Shown here piece by piece: positions 33,338-44,290 of a stretch of DNA of 64,000 nt. The stretch covers positions 4,345,864 to 4,409,863 of the forward strand of contig CM038705.1 in NCBI GenBank assembly GCA_021613375.1, given 5' to 3'. Both the position numbers and the translations under genes were made by a program. The notes beneath the pieces were generated by a model. That model was not told where the DNA came from. It did not search any database and was given only the letters and a program-made list of their open reading frames with translations. Source of the stretch: Megaleporinus macrocephalus. Taxonomy: Eukaryota > Chordata > Actinopteri > Characiformes > Anostomidae. The stretch's first letter is position 1; each line of letters begins with the position of its first letter.

Positions 33338-36300
33338 TATATATATATTATATATATAATGAGTCACTCACAGTTAACCAGCCGTCCCAGATTTGTTCGA
33401 TCCACTTTTTGTATGAGAACACCAACATAAGCACGACACTGCAGACGGTCACTGAGATGTTCTGAATGAACAGGGACGCGTGGGCCACTGCAGAGAAGAA
33501 CAGAGAGAATCCTTTCAATTAGTCAAACAACAGCAGAGAATCATCTGACCATCTGAATCACCCACATACACACACACACTAGTGAAACACCCACATACAC
33601 ACACACTAATGAACACACACACTAGGGGGCAGTGAAACACGCACATATACACACACACACTAGTGAACACACACACTAGGGTACAGTGAATCACCCACAT
33701 ACACACACACACTAGTGAAACACCCACATACACACACACTAATGAACACACACACTAGGGGGCAGTGAAACGCACATACACACACACTAGTGAACAAACA
33801 CACTAGGGGGCAGTGAAACACTCACATACCCACACACACTAGTGAAACACCCACATGCACACACACTAATGAACACACACACTAGGGTACAGTGAATCAC
33901 CCACATACACACACACACTAGTGAAACACCCACATACACACACACTAATGAACACACACACTAGGGGGCAGTGAAACGCACATACACACACACTAGTGAA
34001 CACACACACTAGGGTACAGTGAATCACCCACATACACACACACTAGTGAACACACACACTAGGGTACAGTGAAACACCCACATATGCACATACACACACT
34101 AGTGAATACACACACTAGGGGGCAGTGAAACACCCACATATATACATGCACACTAGTGAACACACACTAGTGAACAAACAAACTAGGGGGCAGTGAAACA
34201 CTCACATACCCACACACACTAGTGAAACACCCACATACACACACTAATGAACACACACACTAGGGGGCAGTGAAACACCCACATATACACATACACACAC
34301 TAGTGAATACACACATTAGGGGGCAGTGAAACACCCACATACACACACTAGTGAACACACACACTAGGGTACAGTGAAACACCCACATACACACACTATT
34401 GAATACACACACTAGGGGGCAGTGAAACACCCACATATACACATACACACACTAGTGAATACACATTAGGGTACAGTGAATCAACCACATACACATACAC
34501 TAGGGGGCAGTGAAACACCCACATATACATACACTAGTGAATACACACTAGGGGGCAGTGAAATACTCACATGCGCACACACACACACTAATAAACACAC
34601 ACACTAGGGGGCAGTGAAACACCCACATATATACACACACACACTAATGAACACACACACTAGTGAACAAACACACTAGCGGCAGTGAAGCACATACATA
34701 CACTAGTGATCACACACTAGAGAGCAGTGAAACACCCACATATACACACACTAGTGAACACACACGCTACACATACAGTCGGTACAGATTAGGTTGATGA
34801 TTCTTTTCATGAGAGAGATTCAGATTCAGTGAGATACTTTCTCACCCCAGCTGTAAGCGAATCACTGATCCAGTACCTTTATTTCTGGGGTTTCGATCCA
34901 CCCAGTCTCCAATCAGAGCGCCCATCAAAAGCACAGAGCCGGCCACCACCAGCCCGAAGATGGCGGTCAGCAGTAAGTTACGTCCATACAGCTCAATCAG
35001 GAAGACGGAGATGGCAAAGTGCCACATGCGGTCACCCTGGCAACAGAAACAGGATATCATAGTTTAAGATATTAAATAGTTAAGATGTAGACAAAGTCAT
35101 TTAGAGTGGTTTGGTGCCAAATGCTTCATCCTAGAGAAATTTACTGACTACCCACCTCTAAAAACTCCCTTACAGAAAGTTATTATTATATGAAATGGTT
35201 ATACATACACTGCCTGATGTCTGAGACGCTGTTGATACTTGATATATGATACTTTTGGCCTTAAAATTTATTCCTGGTGTAGGGATACATACAAGGCAAG
35301 AAATATATACTATTATTCCGATTTTACCATCATCAACATTCCACATACAACTCTAAGGTTCTTGGAGAAACCCGATCTGTCTATAGACCAAAAGTAACTT
35401 ATCAGAGATTTTTATTAATATATCCTGATGTTTTTGAGTAATTTTTGACTTACATACCGAGTCAGAACTGTTCACAGTGGTGGTGAATGGAACCAGACGT
35501 CCACCTCTAAAAGCTCCCTCACAGCTAGTTATTACACAAAATGGTTATGAACACACTGCCTGATGTCTGAGATGTTGGTATATAATAGTTTTTGCCTTAA
35601 AAACTAATCCAGGTGGAGGGATACATGTTAGGGTGTAATAAGGCAAGAAATAGTCCCCAAAGAAAATGTACTACTATTCCGATTTTAACGTCATTAACAT
35701 TCCATATACAACTCTAAAGTTCTTGGAGAAACCCATCTGTCTATAGACCAAAAGTAACTTATAAGGGATTCAAAATGTAGTTAAGATGTGAACAAAGTCG
35801 TTCAGAGTAGTTCTAGAGAAACTTAATGACTCAGATCTGTTCACAGTGGTGGTGAATGGAACCCGACGTCCACCTCTAAAAACTCCCTCACAGAAAGTTA
35901 TTATATGAAATGGTTAGGAATACACTGCCTGGTGTTTGAGACATTATTTATGATAGTTTTGAGAAAATTTTGGACCTAAATTCCATTCCTGGTGGAGGGA
36001 TACATACAGGGTGTTCTCAGGCAAAGCAGTCCAGATTTTACCATCAACATCATATATATATATAAACACTCAGAAGACACATGTAGGTTCTCTGGTGGGT
36101 TTAATAGTAAATACAATGTGTATATTTGTGTTGTAGACGTGGGGATGTCTGGTTACCATCACCACCACTGTAAACACCATCTGAACCATTTCATGCCAAA
36201 CCCCACTCTGATTCACTCTCAACCACTGAGATATGCAGAAATTAGGTAACTTAAAATATAATGAATTAAAAAGTAATGAACAATCTGTGAGGCCACCATT

Positions 36301-39249
36301 AAAGGTGAACACTTCTGACGTTTGGTTCCTACTGCAGCCACTGCAACGTAATATAAGTGAAACACTCTGAATGACTTGGTCCAAAAATGAGAATTCCTTT
36401 CATCAGACATCAGTAAATACCAAACAGACCCGTTTGTATTTCAGTATTGAGGTACGGAGAGGCTTCTTACCCACATTGATAACGCTCCACTGACGTAGAT
36501 GAGGAACTTGGGGCCCTTGAGGTAGAAGAGGGCAGATCCTGAGAGACAGAGAAGATATTTGAGAGATAGCTGTGCTGCTTTACTGCTACATAAAAACTCT
36601 ATGAATTCAGTTTATAGATCACTTCATTTCTACAGACGCTACATGCTAATCTATTTTGGTAGATTTGTACCAAGCTCAGCATGAAACTCCTTCCTGACCT
36701 CAAAGGTACAGAGAAAACAAGCCATGATTAGTTTTAGCAGTGGAGCTACGCTAATGTGGCTAATGGAAGTTCCTATAATCCAAGTAGCATAATGCTAGCT
36801 GCACACGCTAAAGCCACCGTTCAGTTTCGCTTACCAACCAGTTTTACCTTTTCAGATGTGGACTTTATGTCCATGTGGTTAAAGATGGACAACAATTAGC
36901 ATCCTAGCTAAACAGCCATGCTAGCTAATAGCCTGTAGTTTGTGAGGAGTTTGTTTGGAGTTTGTTTGGAGTTTGTGAGGAGTTTATAAGGAGTTTGTGA
37001 GGAGTTTATGAGGCGTTTAGAGTTTGTTAGGAGTATGTTTGGAGTTTATAAGGAGTTTGTGAGGAGTTTGTTTGGAGTTTGTGAGGAGTTTATGAGGCGT
37101 TTAGAGTTTGTTAGGAGTTTGTTAGGAGTTTGTGAGGAGTTTGGAGTTTGTTAGGAGTATGTTTGGAGTTTATAAGGAGTTTATAAGGAGTTTATGAGGA
37201 GTTTGTTTGGAATTTGTTTGGAGTTTATAAGGAGTTTATAAGGAGTTTGTGAGGAGTTTGTTTGAAGTTTGTGAGGAGTTTATAAGGAGTTTATAAAGAG
37301 ATTATAAGTAGTTTGTGAGGAGTTTATAAGGAGTTTGTGAGGAGTTTATAAGTAGTTTGTGAGGAGTTTGTTTGGAGTTTGAGGAGTTTATAAGGAGTTT
37401 GTGAGGAGTTTATAAGGAGTTTGTTTGGAGTTTGTGAGGAGTGTATAAGGAGTTTGGAGTTTGTGAGGAGTTTATAAGGAGTTTGTGAGAAGTTTGGAGT
37501 TTGTGAGGGGTTTATAAGGAGTTTGTGAGGAGTTTGTTTGTAGTTTGTGAGGAGTTTATAAAGAGTTTGTGAGAAGTTTGTTTGGAGTTTGTGAGGAGTT
37601 TGTTTGGAGTTTGTGTGGAGTTTGTGAGGAGTTTATTTGGAGTTTGTTTGGAGTTTGTGAGGAGTTTATGAGGCAGTTAGAGTTTGTTAGGAGTTTGTGA
37701 GGAGTTTGGAGTTTGTTAGGAGTATGTTTGGAGTTTGTGAGGAGTTTATAAGGAGTTTGTGAGGAGTTTGTTTGGAATTTGTGAGGAGTTTATAAGGAGT
37801 TTGTGAGGAGTTTATAAGGAGTTTATAAAGAGATTATAAAGAGTTTGTGAGGAGTTTATAAGGAGTTTGTGAGGAGTTTGTTTGGAGTTTGTGAGGAGTT
37901 TATGAGGCAGTTAGAGTTTGTTAGGAGTTTGTGAGGAGTTTGGAGTTTGTTAGGAGTATGTTTGGAGTTTGTGAGGAGTTTATAAGGAGTTTGTGAGGAG
38001 TTTGTTTGGAATTTGTGAGGAGTTTATAAGGAGTTTGTGAGGAGTTTATAAGGAGTTTATAAAGAGATTATAAAGAGTTTGTGAGGAGTTTATAAGGAGT
38101 TTGTGAGGAGTTTGTTTGGAGTTTGTGAGGAGTTTGGAGTTTGTGAGGGGGTTATAAGGAATTTGTGAGGGGTTTGTGAGGAGTTTGTGAGGAGTTTGTA
38201 AGCTGGTGCAAGTAACTTTAGTCTGAACGTTGTTGCTGCAGTGCATGCTATGTACATGCTATTGGACTGCTTATGTGTGGAGGCCTTAAATCATCCCAAG
38301 CTCACCTAAAACCCTGCTAGACGTTAATAATTCATCTCAAACACATTCTAATGGACACAATCAAGGTTTGCCAAATTGGCTGCTAGTGTTTTTAGTTAAG
38401 TTGGTTTTATACTGGCCTTGTGTTTGGTCGCTGGTCACAGTCGTGCTGGTTGACCAGCATACTAGCATCCAAAGCACAACGTATTGCTGGTCAGTGCTGG
38501 TCTTTATAGCAGGAAACATATTTAAGTCCATGTTTATAGATAATAGTGAGTCATACAGTGTTAGAAACCACATAATCAAGTATATTAACCCTTTGATGCA
38601 CAAGCTAATCAAACCCCTTCTAATGCACAACATGGGTTAAGCCTGGCCTGTATTTATTCATTATCTTCTGCTTTTATCCTGATAGACCTACGGGCACCTA
38701 CGGGCAGTTTAGAGTGAGCAATCAACCTAACATGCATGTGTTTGGACTGTGGTAGGAAACCGGAGTACCCGGAGGAACCCACTCAAGCACGGGAGAACAT
38801 ACACACTCCACACAGAACCACCCGGACCGGGAACCCAACCAGGAATCTACACCACCATGCCACCATTGCTTTGGTAAATCTATTAAAATCAGTTTATTTC
38901 ATTATTTAATGTTCCAATATTTTATTAAAAGTCTTGCTTTTGATTTTAAACCAATATTTTAATTATTATTCATTTACTTCATGAACAAAAATTGTGTTTG
39001 TAAATATGTTCCCGACTGCAAATGTTCACAAGTGTCAACAGATCCCATCAAACTCCATAATGAACACATAATTAGGGTTAATCCTGAGCCATGAAGGCAG
39101 TGATACAAACATGATTACGCCGCTGGGTCTGCTGGACTCTGTTTACCTGGTATACTTCTTTTTTTCCGCTCCCGTGCCTCTCTGGTGTCGTCGTCCTCGT
39201 ACTCCACCACCACACCACCGCACTGAGCTGCGTCTGCTCTCAAAGACAT
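25297..39249 (-). CDS. slc40a1: Ferroportin-family iron exporter (SLC40A1-like), complete coding sequence in eight exons
   Basis: Ferroportin exports ferrous iron across the plasma membrane and is removed by hepcidin. Coding exons in order: 39147-39249, 36471-36538, 34877-35036, 33372-33487, 31531-31657, 30022-30276, 27573-28241, 25297-25556; total 1758 bp, 585 residues. All phases agree. Motifs include WGDRMWHF (Asp59, human Asp39), [48 protein letters not shown] (Cys348, human hepcidin-binding Cys326), [32 protein letters not shown] (His539, human His507). Two N-glycosylation sequons (Asn429, Asn468) lie in the large loop. The N-terminus (acidic EYEDDD, then basic ERKKR) differs from ordinary fish ferroportin, so this is likely a paralogue. 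Confidence 0.93.
25590..27035. repeat. 31-bp minisatellite in slc40a1-like intron 7
   Basis: Units contain GGTTCAGGCAGATTACTGTT and GGGCTACAGTC; about 45 copies, mixed with 20-bp short units (GGTTCTGCTGGGCTACAGTC). Blocks of long-short units repeat together. It fills most of the 2.0-kb intron. Confidence 0.92.
27036..27572. other. Intron 7 remainder of slc40a1-like gene
   Basis: Single-copy-looking intronic DNA next to the exon 7 donor. Confidence 0.4.
27573..28241 (-). CDS. slc40a1: slc40a1-like coding exon 7 (central loop, TM7-TM10)
   Basis: The exon starts at GTGACTCAG|GT and ends GTCG|GTGAGC. It encodes the rest of the cytosolic loop, [32 protein letters not shown] with the hepcidin-binding Cys, TM8-9, an extracellular loop with NGS and NNT sequons, and [14 protein letters not shown]. 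Confidence 0.95.
28405..29990. repeat. 39-bp minisatellite in slc40a1-like intron 6, about 40 copies
   Basis: Units contain GATGAAGGAACAGTGTTGGT and GATGATAAAGGAATGAAGG. A few 27-bp short forms (AAGAAATAAAGAAATAGTGT) recur at the same place within larger repeated blocks near 28.8, 29.05 and 29.48 kb, implying block duplications. Because 39 is a multiple of three, the minus strand stays open for over 300 codons and even fuses to exon 6; this is not a protein. Confidence 0.93.
30022..30276 (-). CDS. slc40a1: slc40a1-like coding exon 6 (TM5-TM6 and start of central loop)
   Basis: [39 protein letters not shown], then a charged cytosolic loop with LERRRDRR. I chose donor CAGG|GTAGAC because it alone fits the phase of exon 7; a nearby GGAG|GTGTTT does not. 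The 39-bp array begins about 30 bp past the donor. Confidence 0.88.
30425..30890. repeat. ~123-bp tandem repeat in slc40a1-like intron 5
   Basis: About 3.5 copies of a unit with TTAAAATTCTACAAACTTTG, AAATTTTCAGTGGTCATT and TTGAACACAGATTGTAAAC. Shorter degenerate relatives (GATTCTAAA-type motifs) continue to about 31.4 kb. Confidence 0.85.
30891..31530. other. Degenerate repeat remainder of intron 5
   Basis: AT-rich DNA with scattered GATTCTAAAA-type motifs, probably old copies of the same array. Confidence 0.45.
31531..31657 (-). CDS. slc40a1: slc40a1-like coding exon 5 (TM4)
   Basis: [18 protein letters not shown] then [14 protein letters not shown], donor GCAG|GTAAGA. The acceptor is CTCAAG with a poor pyrimidine tract, which is unusual. 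The QRDWIVV segment contains the valines where human ferroportin-disease deletions occur. Confidence 0.9.
31795..33255. repeat. ~46-bp AT-rich minisatellite in slc40a1-like intron 4
   Basis: Units alternate ATTAACTTTATAAATGCTTT and CTTATTAAATGTATTAATGC, with TTATCC. The centre (32.2-32.8 kb) is nearly uniform and the edges degenerate. About 30 copies. Confidence 0.9.
33303..33360. repeat. (TA)n microsatellite
   Basis: An AT dinucleotide run with one interruption, ending 12 bases from exon 4 of the slc40a1-like gene. Confidence 0.9.
33372..33487 (-). CDS. slc40a1: slc40a1-like coding exon 4 (TM3)
   Basis: [20 protein letters not shown] then MLVFSYKKW and a Trp-rich loop, with acceptor CTCTGCAG and donor ACT|GTGAGT (phase 0). 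Confidence 0.9.
33560..34765 (-). repeat. Minisatellite in slc40a1-like intron 3, expanded from a SINE tail
   Basis: Units of about 50-65 bp contain ACACACACTAGGGGGCAGTG, AAACACCCACATACACACAC and ACTAGTGAA. On the minus strand these read CACTGCCCCCTAGTGTGTGT, then GTATGTGGGTGTTTCACT, the same order as the tail of the SINE at 4523-4785. No SINE head is present here. The CA-rich parts could adopt Z-DNA. Confidence 0.9.
34766..34876. other. Short intron segment beside exon 3
   Basis: Single-copy DNA containing the donor side of intron 3. Confidence 0.4.
34877..35036 (-). CDS. slc40a1: slc40a1-like coding exon 3 (TM1-TM2)
   Basis: [35 protein letters not shown] and [13 protein letters not shown], ending AAAG|GTACTG (phase 1). 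It holds the conserved Asp of the N-lobe metal site. Confidence 0.95.
35100..36190 (+). mobile_element. Cluster of three family B element copies in slc40a1-like intron 2
   Basis: Three partial copies lie in the same orientation: the starts CACAGTGGTGGTGAATGGAA at about 35473 and 35844, and body segments with CTGCCTGATGTCTGAGA, GGAGGGATACAT and TTTTACCATCATCAACAT. The last ends GTCTGGTTACCATCACCACC near 36165. The spacing of about 370 bp suggests a head-to-tail series of whole elements. Confidence 0.6.
36471..36538 (-). CDS. slc40a1: slc40a1-like coding exon 2 (start of TM1)
   Basis: [20 protein letters not shown] then SMW, bounded by CTCTCAG and TGG|GTAAG. KFLIY.SGALS.W corresponds to the KFLLYLGHSLSTW segment of human ferroportin. 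Confidence 0.9.
36935..38200. repeat. 11-bp minisatellite in slc40a1-like intron 1, about 110 units
   Basis: Units are GAGTTTGTGAG, GAGTTTATAAG and GAGTTTGTTTG in varied order, with blocks of 200-300 bp repeated almost exactly (37670-37860 against 37905-38095). The plus strand is almost free of C. Confidence 0.9.
38201..38654. other. Intron 1 sequence, nothing recognised
   Basis: Single-copy-looking DNA between the 11-bp array and a SINE fragment. Confidence 0.35.
38655..38872 (-). mobile_element. SINE/retroelement fragment, minus orientation
   Basis: Phrases such as GTTTGGACTGTGGTAGGAAA, CCGGAGTACCCGGAGGAA and GGAGAACATACACACTCCAC are the complement of a very common fish tRNA-SINE body. 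The tRNA head is degraded at the right end. Confidence 0.65.
39147..39249 (-). CDS. slc40a1: slc40a1-like coding exon 1
   Basis: The exon encodes [17 protein letters not shown], an acidic EDDD patch and ERKKRSIP, ending CCAG|GTAAAC (phase 1). The ATG lies two bases after a strong acceptor (TTCCTCTGTGTCCTGCAG|A), so a non-coding 5' exon is expected upstream. The sequence is unlike the short cytosolic N-terminus of classical ferroportin. Confidence 0.8.
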
Positions 39250-39372
39250 TCTGCAGGACACAGAGGAACACGTAGTTCAGTAAAAACAACTTAGTCATCA
39301 GCTGTTAATCAACAATCAAAAAGTTTGGACTTCCCCCGGCATACTATATTAATAGTAATAATATTAAAGAAT

Positions 39373-39494
<122 letters not shown>

Positions 39495-39734
39495 GGTACA
39501 TGTGCCCAAACCTTTGACTGGTAGAATGTAGAACCACTTATTTTGGTCTACTTTAAGAAAATATGAACCAATAGCATTGCTCAGCTCAATCAGCATTGTA
39601 CTGCTAGACTTCAAAAAGGGAATTCCACCAAATCTTTCCAAAATTTCCACACAAAGATGTAAAGTCGTTCAGCAGCATGGTTTGATGTGAGATGCTCCGT
39701 TCTAAGAAACTAACTAAGAAACTAGAAAGAGTCA

Positions 39735-40052
39735 GAACTGTTCACAGTGGTGGTGAAGGGAACCAGACGTCCACCTCCTGGACAGAAGCTTATTATTACA
39801 GTAAATGGTTATAAATACAGTGCCTGATGTCTGAAACGCTGTTATATGTTAGTTTTGACCCGGTGTAGGGATACATGCAGGGTGCTATGAGACAAAATAG
39901 TCCCTCAAATGAATAATATTTAAATTTTTTCAGATTTTCTAGATTGTACCATCATCAACATTAACATATAGGGACGTGTAGGTTCGCTGGTGGCTTTGAT
40001 AGTAAATACAGTGTGGACATAGTGACCCCTGGTTCCATTCAGCACCACTGTC
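39735..40052 (+). mobile_element. Family B element copy
   Basis: It starts with CACAGTGGTGGTGAAGGGAA and ends with GTTCCATTCAGCACCACTG; the interior has TGCCTGATGTCTGAAAC and GATAGTAAATACAGTGTG. Confidence 0.6.
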
Positions 40053-40363
40053 AAAGGAATCAGAGCCAAGTTCTCTACCACTGTTTCACTGTCCACTTTT
40101 GGTGGAATCCCCCTTCACAATACAGCAATTTGAGTATGAATACTATGGACTATAGTATGAATACTATGGACTATAGACAAATAAATTATTAGAGAAATAG
40201 TAAATACACGCATAGAAAAGCTTGAAACTCAAAGTAACAGTGGAGTGAATTGATTTACACATGAATATCACACTAAAAATATTGAGCACCAGGTTAAACC
40301 AGCTCAAGCTAACGCAGCACTCCTCCCTCTGTGTACCTCCAGCATCCACACAGGGTCTTTTAC

Positions 40364-40720
40364 CTTCTTGCAACTGCTTGATCGTCCCGTTCTTGAGTCC
40401 TCAGCCACGTCCCGAGGCCGTGATGTCCTGTGCCATGTGTTCTGAGTGAGGGTGCTTGACAGCAGGCCTGACGAGCAGCAGCCGTAGTGAGAGTGAGCTC
40501 GGTAACATAACAGTGTGCGCGGGCACCATTGTATGAAAGTGCCAGAAAAGCAGAACGGGCCACGGCGCGGACAAAAGCAGCCCCAACGCAGCCAGCATGT
40601 TCCACAGCACGTGACAGCCGAGGGACAATGTCACCGGCGACCCCCACAGAGGAGGGGGAAAAAAAGACCACCGTGTCACTCGGGTGACGTTATCTCTCCC
40701 CTGAGGACCAATTATAACTC
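40364..40720 (-). promoter_or_regulatory. Candidate promoter and non-coding first exon of slc40a1-like gene
   Basis: A CpG-enriched stretch upstream of coding exon 1, with CACGTGAC at about 40610, GTGACGTTA (CRE-like) at about 40683 and a donor-like GAAG|GTAAAA on the minus strand at 40363. It could splice to the acceptor at 39250. No iron-responsive-element hairpin was found here. This rests on composition and splice-like motifs only. Confidence 0.35.
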
Positions 40721-41150
40721 TTTAGAACATGTTTTATGACATAACAGCCCCTTTTTTCCAACCCCCCTTTCATCCTTTAGAACCAAACAGGCTGTTCTGT
40801 GTTACTGGGCCGGTGTATGCAAATGAGCTCCATTCTGATTGGCTGCCTCTAAAGTGTACTTCTTTTATAAAGTAGTCCGGGTTGAAACAGATAACTTCAG
40901 AATGGGTGGATGGGGCGGGGCTAAACTGCTGTAGGCCCACATGTGCTGGGTTTTGTGACCTCACAAAAACAGAGAATTCACTTTTTTACTTTGACTGCTT
41001 GACTTATGTACATGGGCTTCTGCATTAAAGGGCGAACGCCATCAACAAACTTTTGTCTGACATTTGTTTGTATTTAAACATTGTTAACGTTTTAAAACGC
41101 ACCATTTACTTCCCAGACCATGTGTGAAAACTGAGTTACAAACTCATATA
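40721..41150. mobile_element. Degraded element related to 6.67-7.6 kb
   Basis: The segment GGTTTTGTGACCTCACAAAA, the nearby GGGGCGGGGCTAAACTG and a right end ATTAAAGGGCG are related in inverted sense to 6970-7040. The boundaries are uncertain. Confidence 0.4.
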
Positions 41151-41152
41151 TA

Positions 41153-41585
<433 letters not shown>

Positions 41586-42655
41586 TTACATTCCAGTGTT
41601 TACACTCAGCTCTTATTTGCTAGCTTATTGTATTAAATTTCCAGTTCCACCTTAAATGCTGCAGCATTTACATTCCCACACTTACAGTCAGCTCTTATTT
41701 ACTAGCTTCTTGTTTTCATTTTCCAGTTTCCAGCACCTTAAAAAGTCTAGCATTTGCATTCCAGTGCTCACTTTTAGCTTTTATTTGCTAGCTTCTTGTT
41801 TTAGTTTATCCGTTCCACCTTAAAAAGTGAAGCATTTACATTCCAGCGCTCACGTTCAGCTCTTATTTACCAGCTTCTTGTTTTAATTTATCCGTTCCAC
41901 CTTAAATGGTGCCGGCTTGACATTCCCACACTCACAGTCAGCTCTTATTTACCAGCTTCTTGTTTCAATTTTCCAGTTCCACCTTAAATGGTTTAGCATT
42001 TACATTCCAGTGCTAAAACTCAGGTCTTATTTACCAGCTTCTTGGTTTAATTTTCCAGTTCCACCTTAAAAAGTGCAGCATTTACATTCCAGTGTTCACA
42101 TTCAGCTCATACTTACCAGCTTCTTGTTTTAATTGTCCCGTTCCACCTTAAAAAGTCTAGCATTTACATTCCAGTGCTCACATTCAGCTCTTAGTTACCA
42201 GCTTCTTGTTTTAATTTATCCGTTCCACCTTAAAAAGTCTAGCATTTACATTCAGTGTTTACATTCAGCTCTTATTTGCTAGCTTATTGTTTTAAATTTC
42301 CAGTTCCATCTTAAAAAGTCTAGCATTTGCATTCCAGTGCTCACTTTTAGCTCTTATTTACCAGCTTCTTGTTTTAATTTTCCAGTTCCACCTTAAATGG
42401 TGCAGGCTTTACATTCCAGTGTTCACATTCAGTTCCTACTTACCAGCTTCTTGTTTTAATTGTCCCGTTCCACCTTAAAAAGTCTAGCATTTACATTCAG
42501 TGTTTACATTCAGCTCTTATTTGCTAGCTTATTGTTTTAAATTTCCAGCTCCACCTTAAAAAGTCTAGCATTTGCATTCCAGTGCTCACACTCAGCTCTT
42601 ATTTACCAGCTTCTTGTTTTAATTTATCCGTTCCACCTTAAATGGTGCAGCAATT
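41586..42655. repeat. ~82-bp tandem repeat, about 13 copies
   Basis: Units contain CAGCTCTTATTTACCAGCTT, CTTGTTTTAATTTTCCAGTT, CCACCTTAAA and AGCATTTACATTCCAGTG. Copies are mutually diverged by point changes. It lies between the slc40a1-like and slc6 genes. Confidence 0.88.
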
Positions 42656-43435
42656 ATTATAACTCCATACGCACCTCAATGAAACAGCAGCACCTTTTAA
42701 GGTGGTATGGGAAAAACCTGAACGAGAGACTGATGAGTGTCCTTATCAGAAAACATGTCCAGCATGAAAAGAACCACTAGGATGTTCTGATAGTCTAAAT
42801 CAGCTTATAAGGGGACAGTATGCAGTCTCACCACTAGGGGTCACACACTGCTCCTTTAATTCTAAAGGATACTTCATCTAAATGATACTTTATCTTTTAG
42901 AATTAAAGGTGCAGTATGTGACCTCTAGATATCAAGCAAAAACATATATTTAATACATAGAACCACACAGATATTATAACAGGACCATAACAGGGTAAAC
43001 GCAGGATCTGGACCCTTTATGAGTCATTCGTTTCTTCTAATGATGGAAACACTGAAGTATCTAAACAGAGCTGGTCGTGTGTGGTGTCCAGTTAGGGTCG
43101 TGGTTAATGTGTATTAAACTCGTAGCTTCTAATCTCACATAGACAGAAACTAATCTGTGGATAAAGGGCTCCTGGGAAATTCTCACTGAGGCTGTGTTTG
43201 TTATCTAAACATCCTGCTTCACTGTCAATAGATGGTGTTTCAAAAGGCTGTTATCAGCTACTCACTCACTCACTCATTCATTTATTCATTTATTTATTCA
43301 TTCAGCTCCTAAAGGCCTCGAGAGATTTTAACACAATACTGAATAGTTAGTATTAAGAACTTCTTCAAATCACATTTCCCGATTTTTTTATATATATATT
43401 TTGGGATATTAAGGAACTGATTGTCCTCTAAACCA
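42656..43435. other. Intergenic sequence with a short inverted pair
   Basis: TTTAATTCTAAAGGATACTT (about 42856) and TTTTAGAATTAAAGG (about 42895) form an inverted pair around a short loop, probably the junction of two old element copies. Nothing else was recognised. Confidence 0.4.
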
Positions 43436-43439
43436 GGGG

Positions 43440-44290
43440 TCTCAAGCAGGGGGTGTTTATAATCGGGTGTCCAGCTCAGATACCCTGTTAAAGAAATCTG
43501 AGTTTCTCAAGAGAACTATTTTTAAAGAAATACTTTTACTTTTATATTTTAAATACATTTTGGAGCATGTACTTTTATACTAAAACTCTATTTTTTGGGA
43601 ATGACGGTTGTTAATGTTCCACACTGATCTTCAGATTTTGGGAGATCTAACTGCTCACCATGGGGCTATGAGGGACAGGGATGCAGTCTTGCTTCATAAT
43701 CTAAAATACTGGAGGTGTGACTAAAACAAGGCCCTGCCCACATACTAAAACTCTGTGTTTCAGTGATGACAGTTCTTAATGTTCCACACTGATTTTCAGA
43801 CTTCTGGGCAAAATGTACTTCAATACAACGACATCTAACATACCATGTGGCCATGAAGGACAGGGATGCAGCTCACCTCTTGCTCTAAAATGCAGGGGGT
43901 GTGGCTAAAACAAGGCCCCGCCCACATACTAAAACTCAGGAATTGTTTGGGGAATGATGGTTGTTAATGTTCCACACTGACCTTCAGACTTTAGGTCTCA
44001 TTTACATCGAATCAAGGACATCTAACTGCTTACCATGTGGTCATGAAGGAGAGCGATGCAGCTCACTGCCTGCTCTAAAATGCAGGGGGTGTGGCTACAA
44101 CAAGGCCCTGCCCACATACTAAAACTCAGGAATGGTTTCGGGAATGACGTTTGTTAATGTTCTACACTGATCTTCAGACTTTAGGTCTCATTTACATCAA
44201 ATCAATGGCATCTAACTTCTCACCATGTGGCCATGAAGGATGCAGCTTTGCTCTTGCTCTAAAATCCAGTGGGTGTGGCTAAAACAGAAA
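43440..44290. repeat. ~188-bp tandem repeat, left block
   Basis: Units contain CACCATGTGGCCATGAAGGA, GGGATGCAGC, GCAGGGGGTGTGGCTAAAAC, AAGGCCCCGCCCACATACTA and TGTTAATGTTCCACACTGA. About four units. The left part (GCTCAGATACCCTGTTAAAG onward) is duplicated at 46257. Confidence 0.88.

Noticed and set aside
40075..40100. CAGTG strings on the minus strand as an iron-responsive element
   Set aside because: The five bases on either side do not pair, and the site is at the edge of a family B element, not in a defined 5' UTR.
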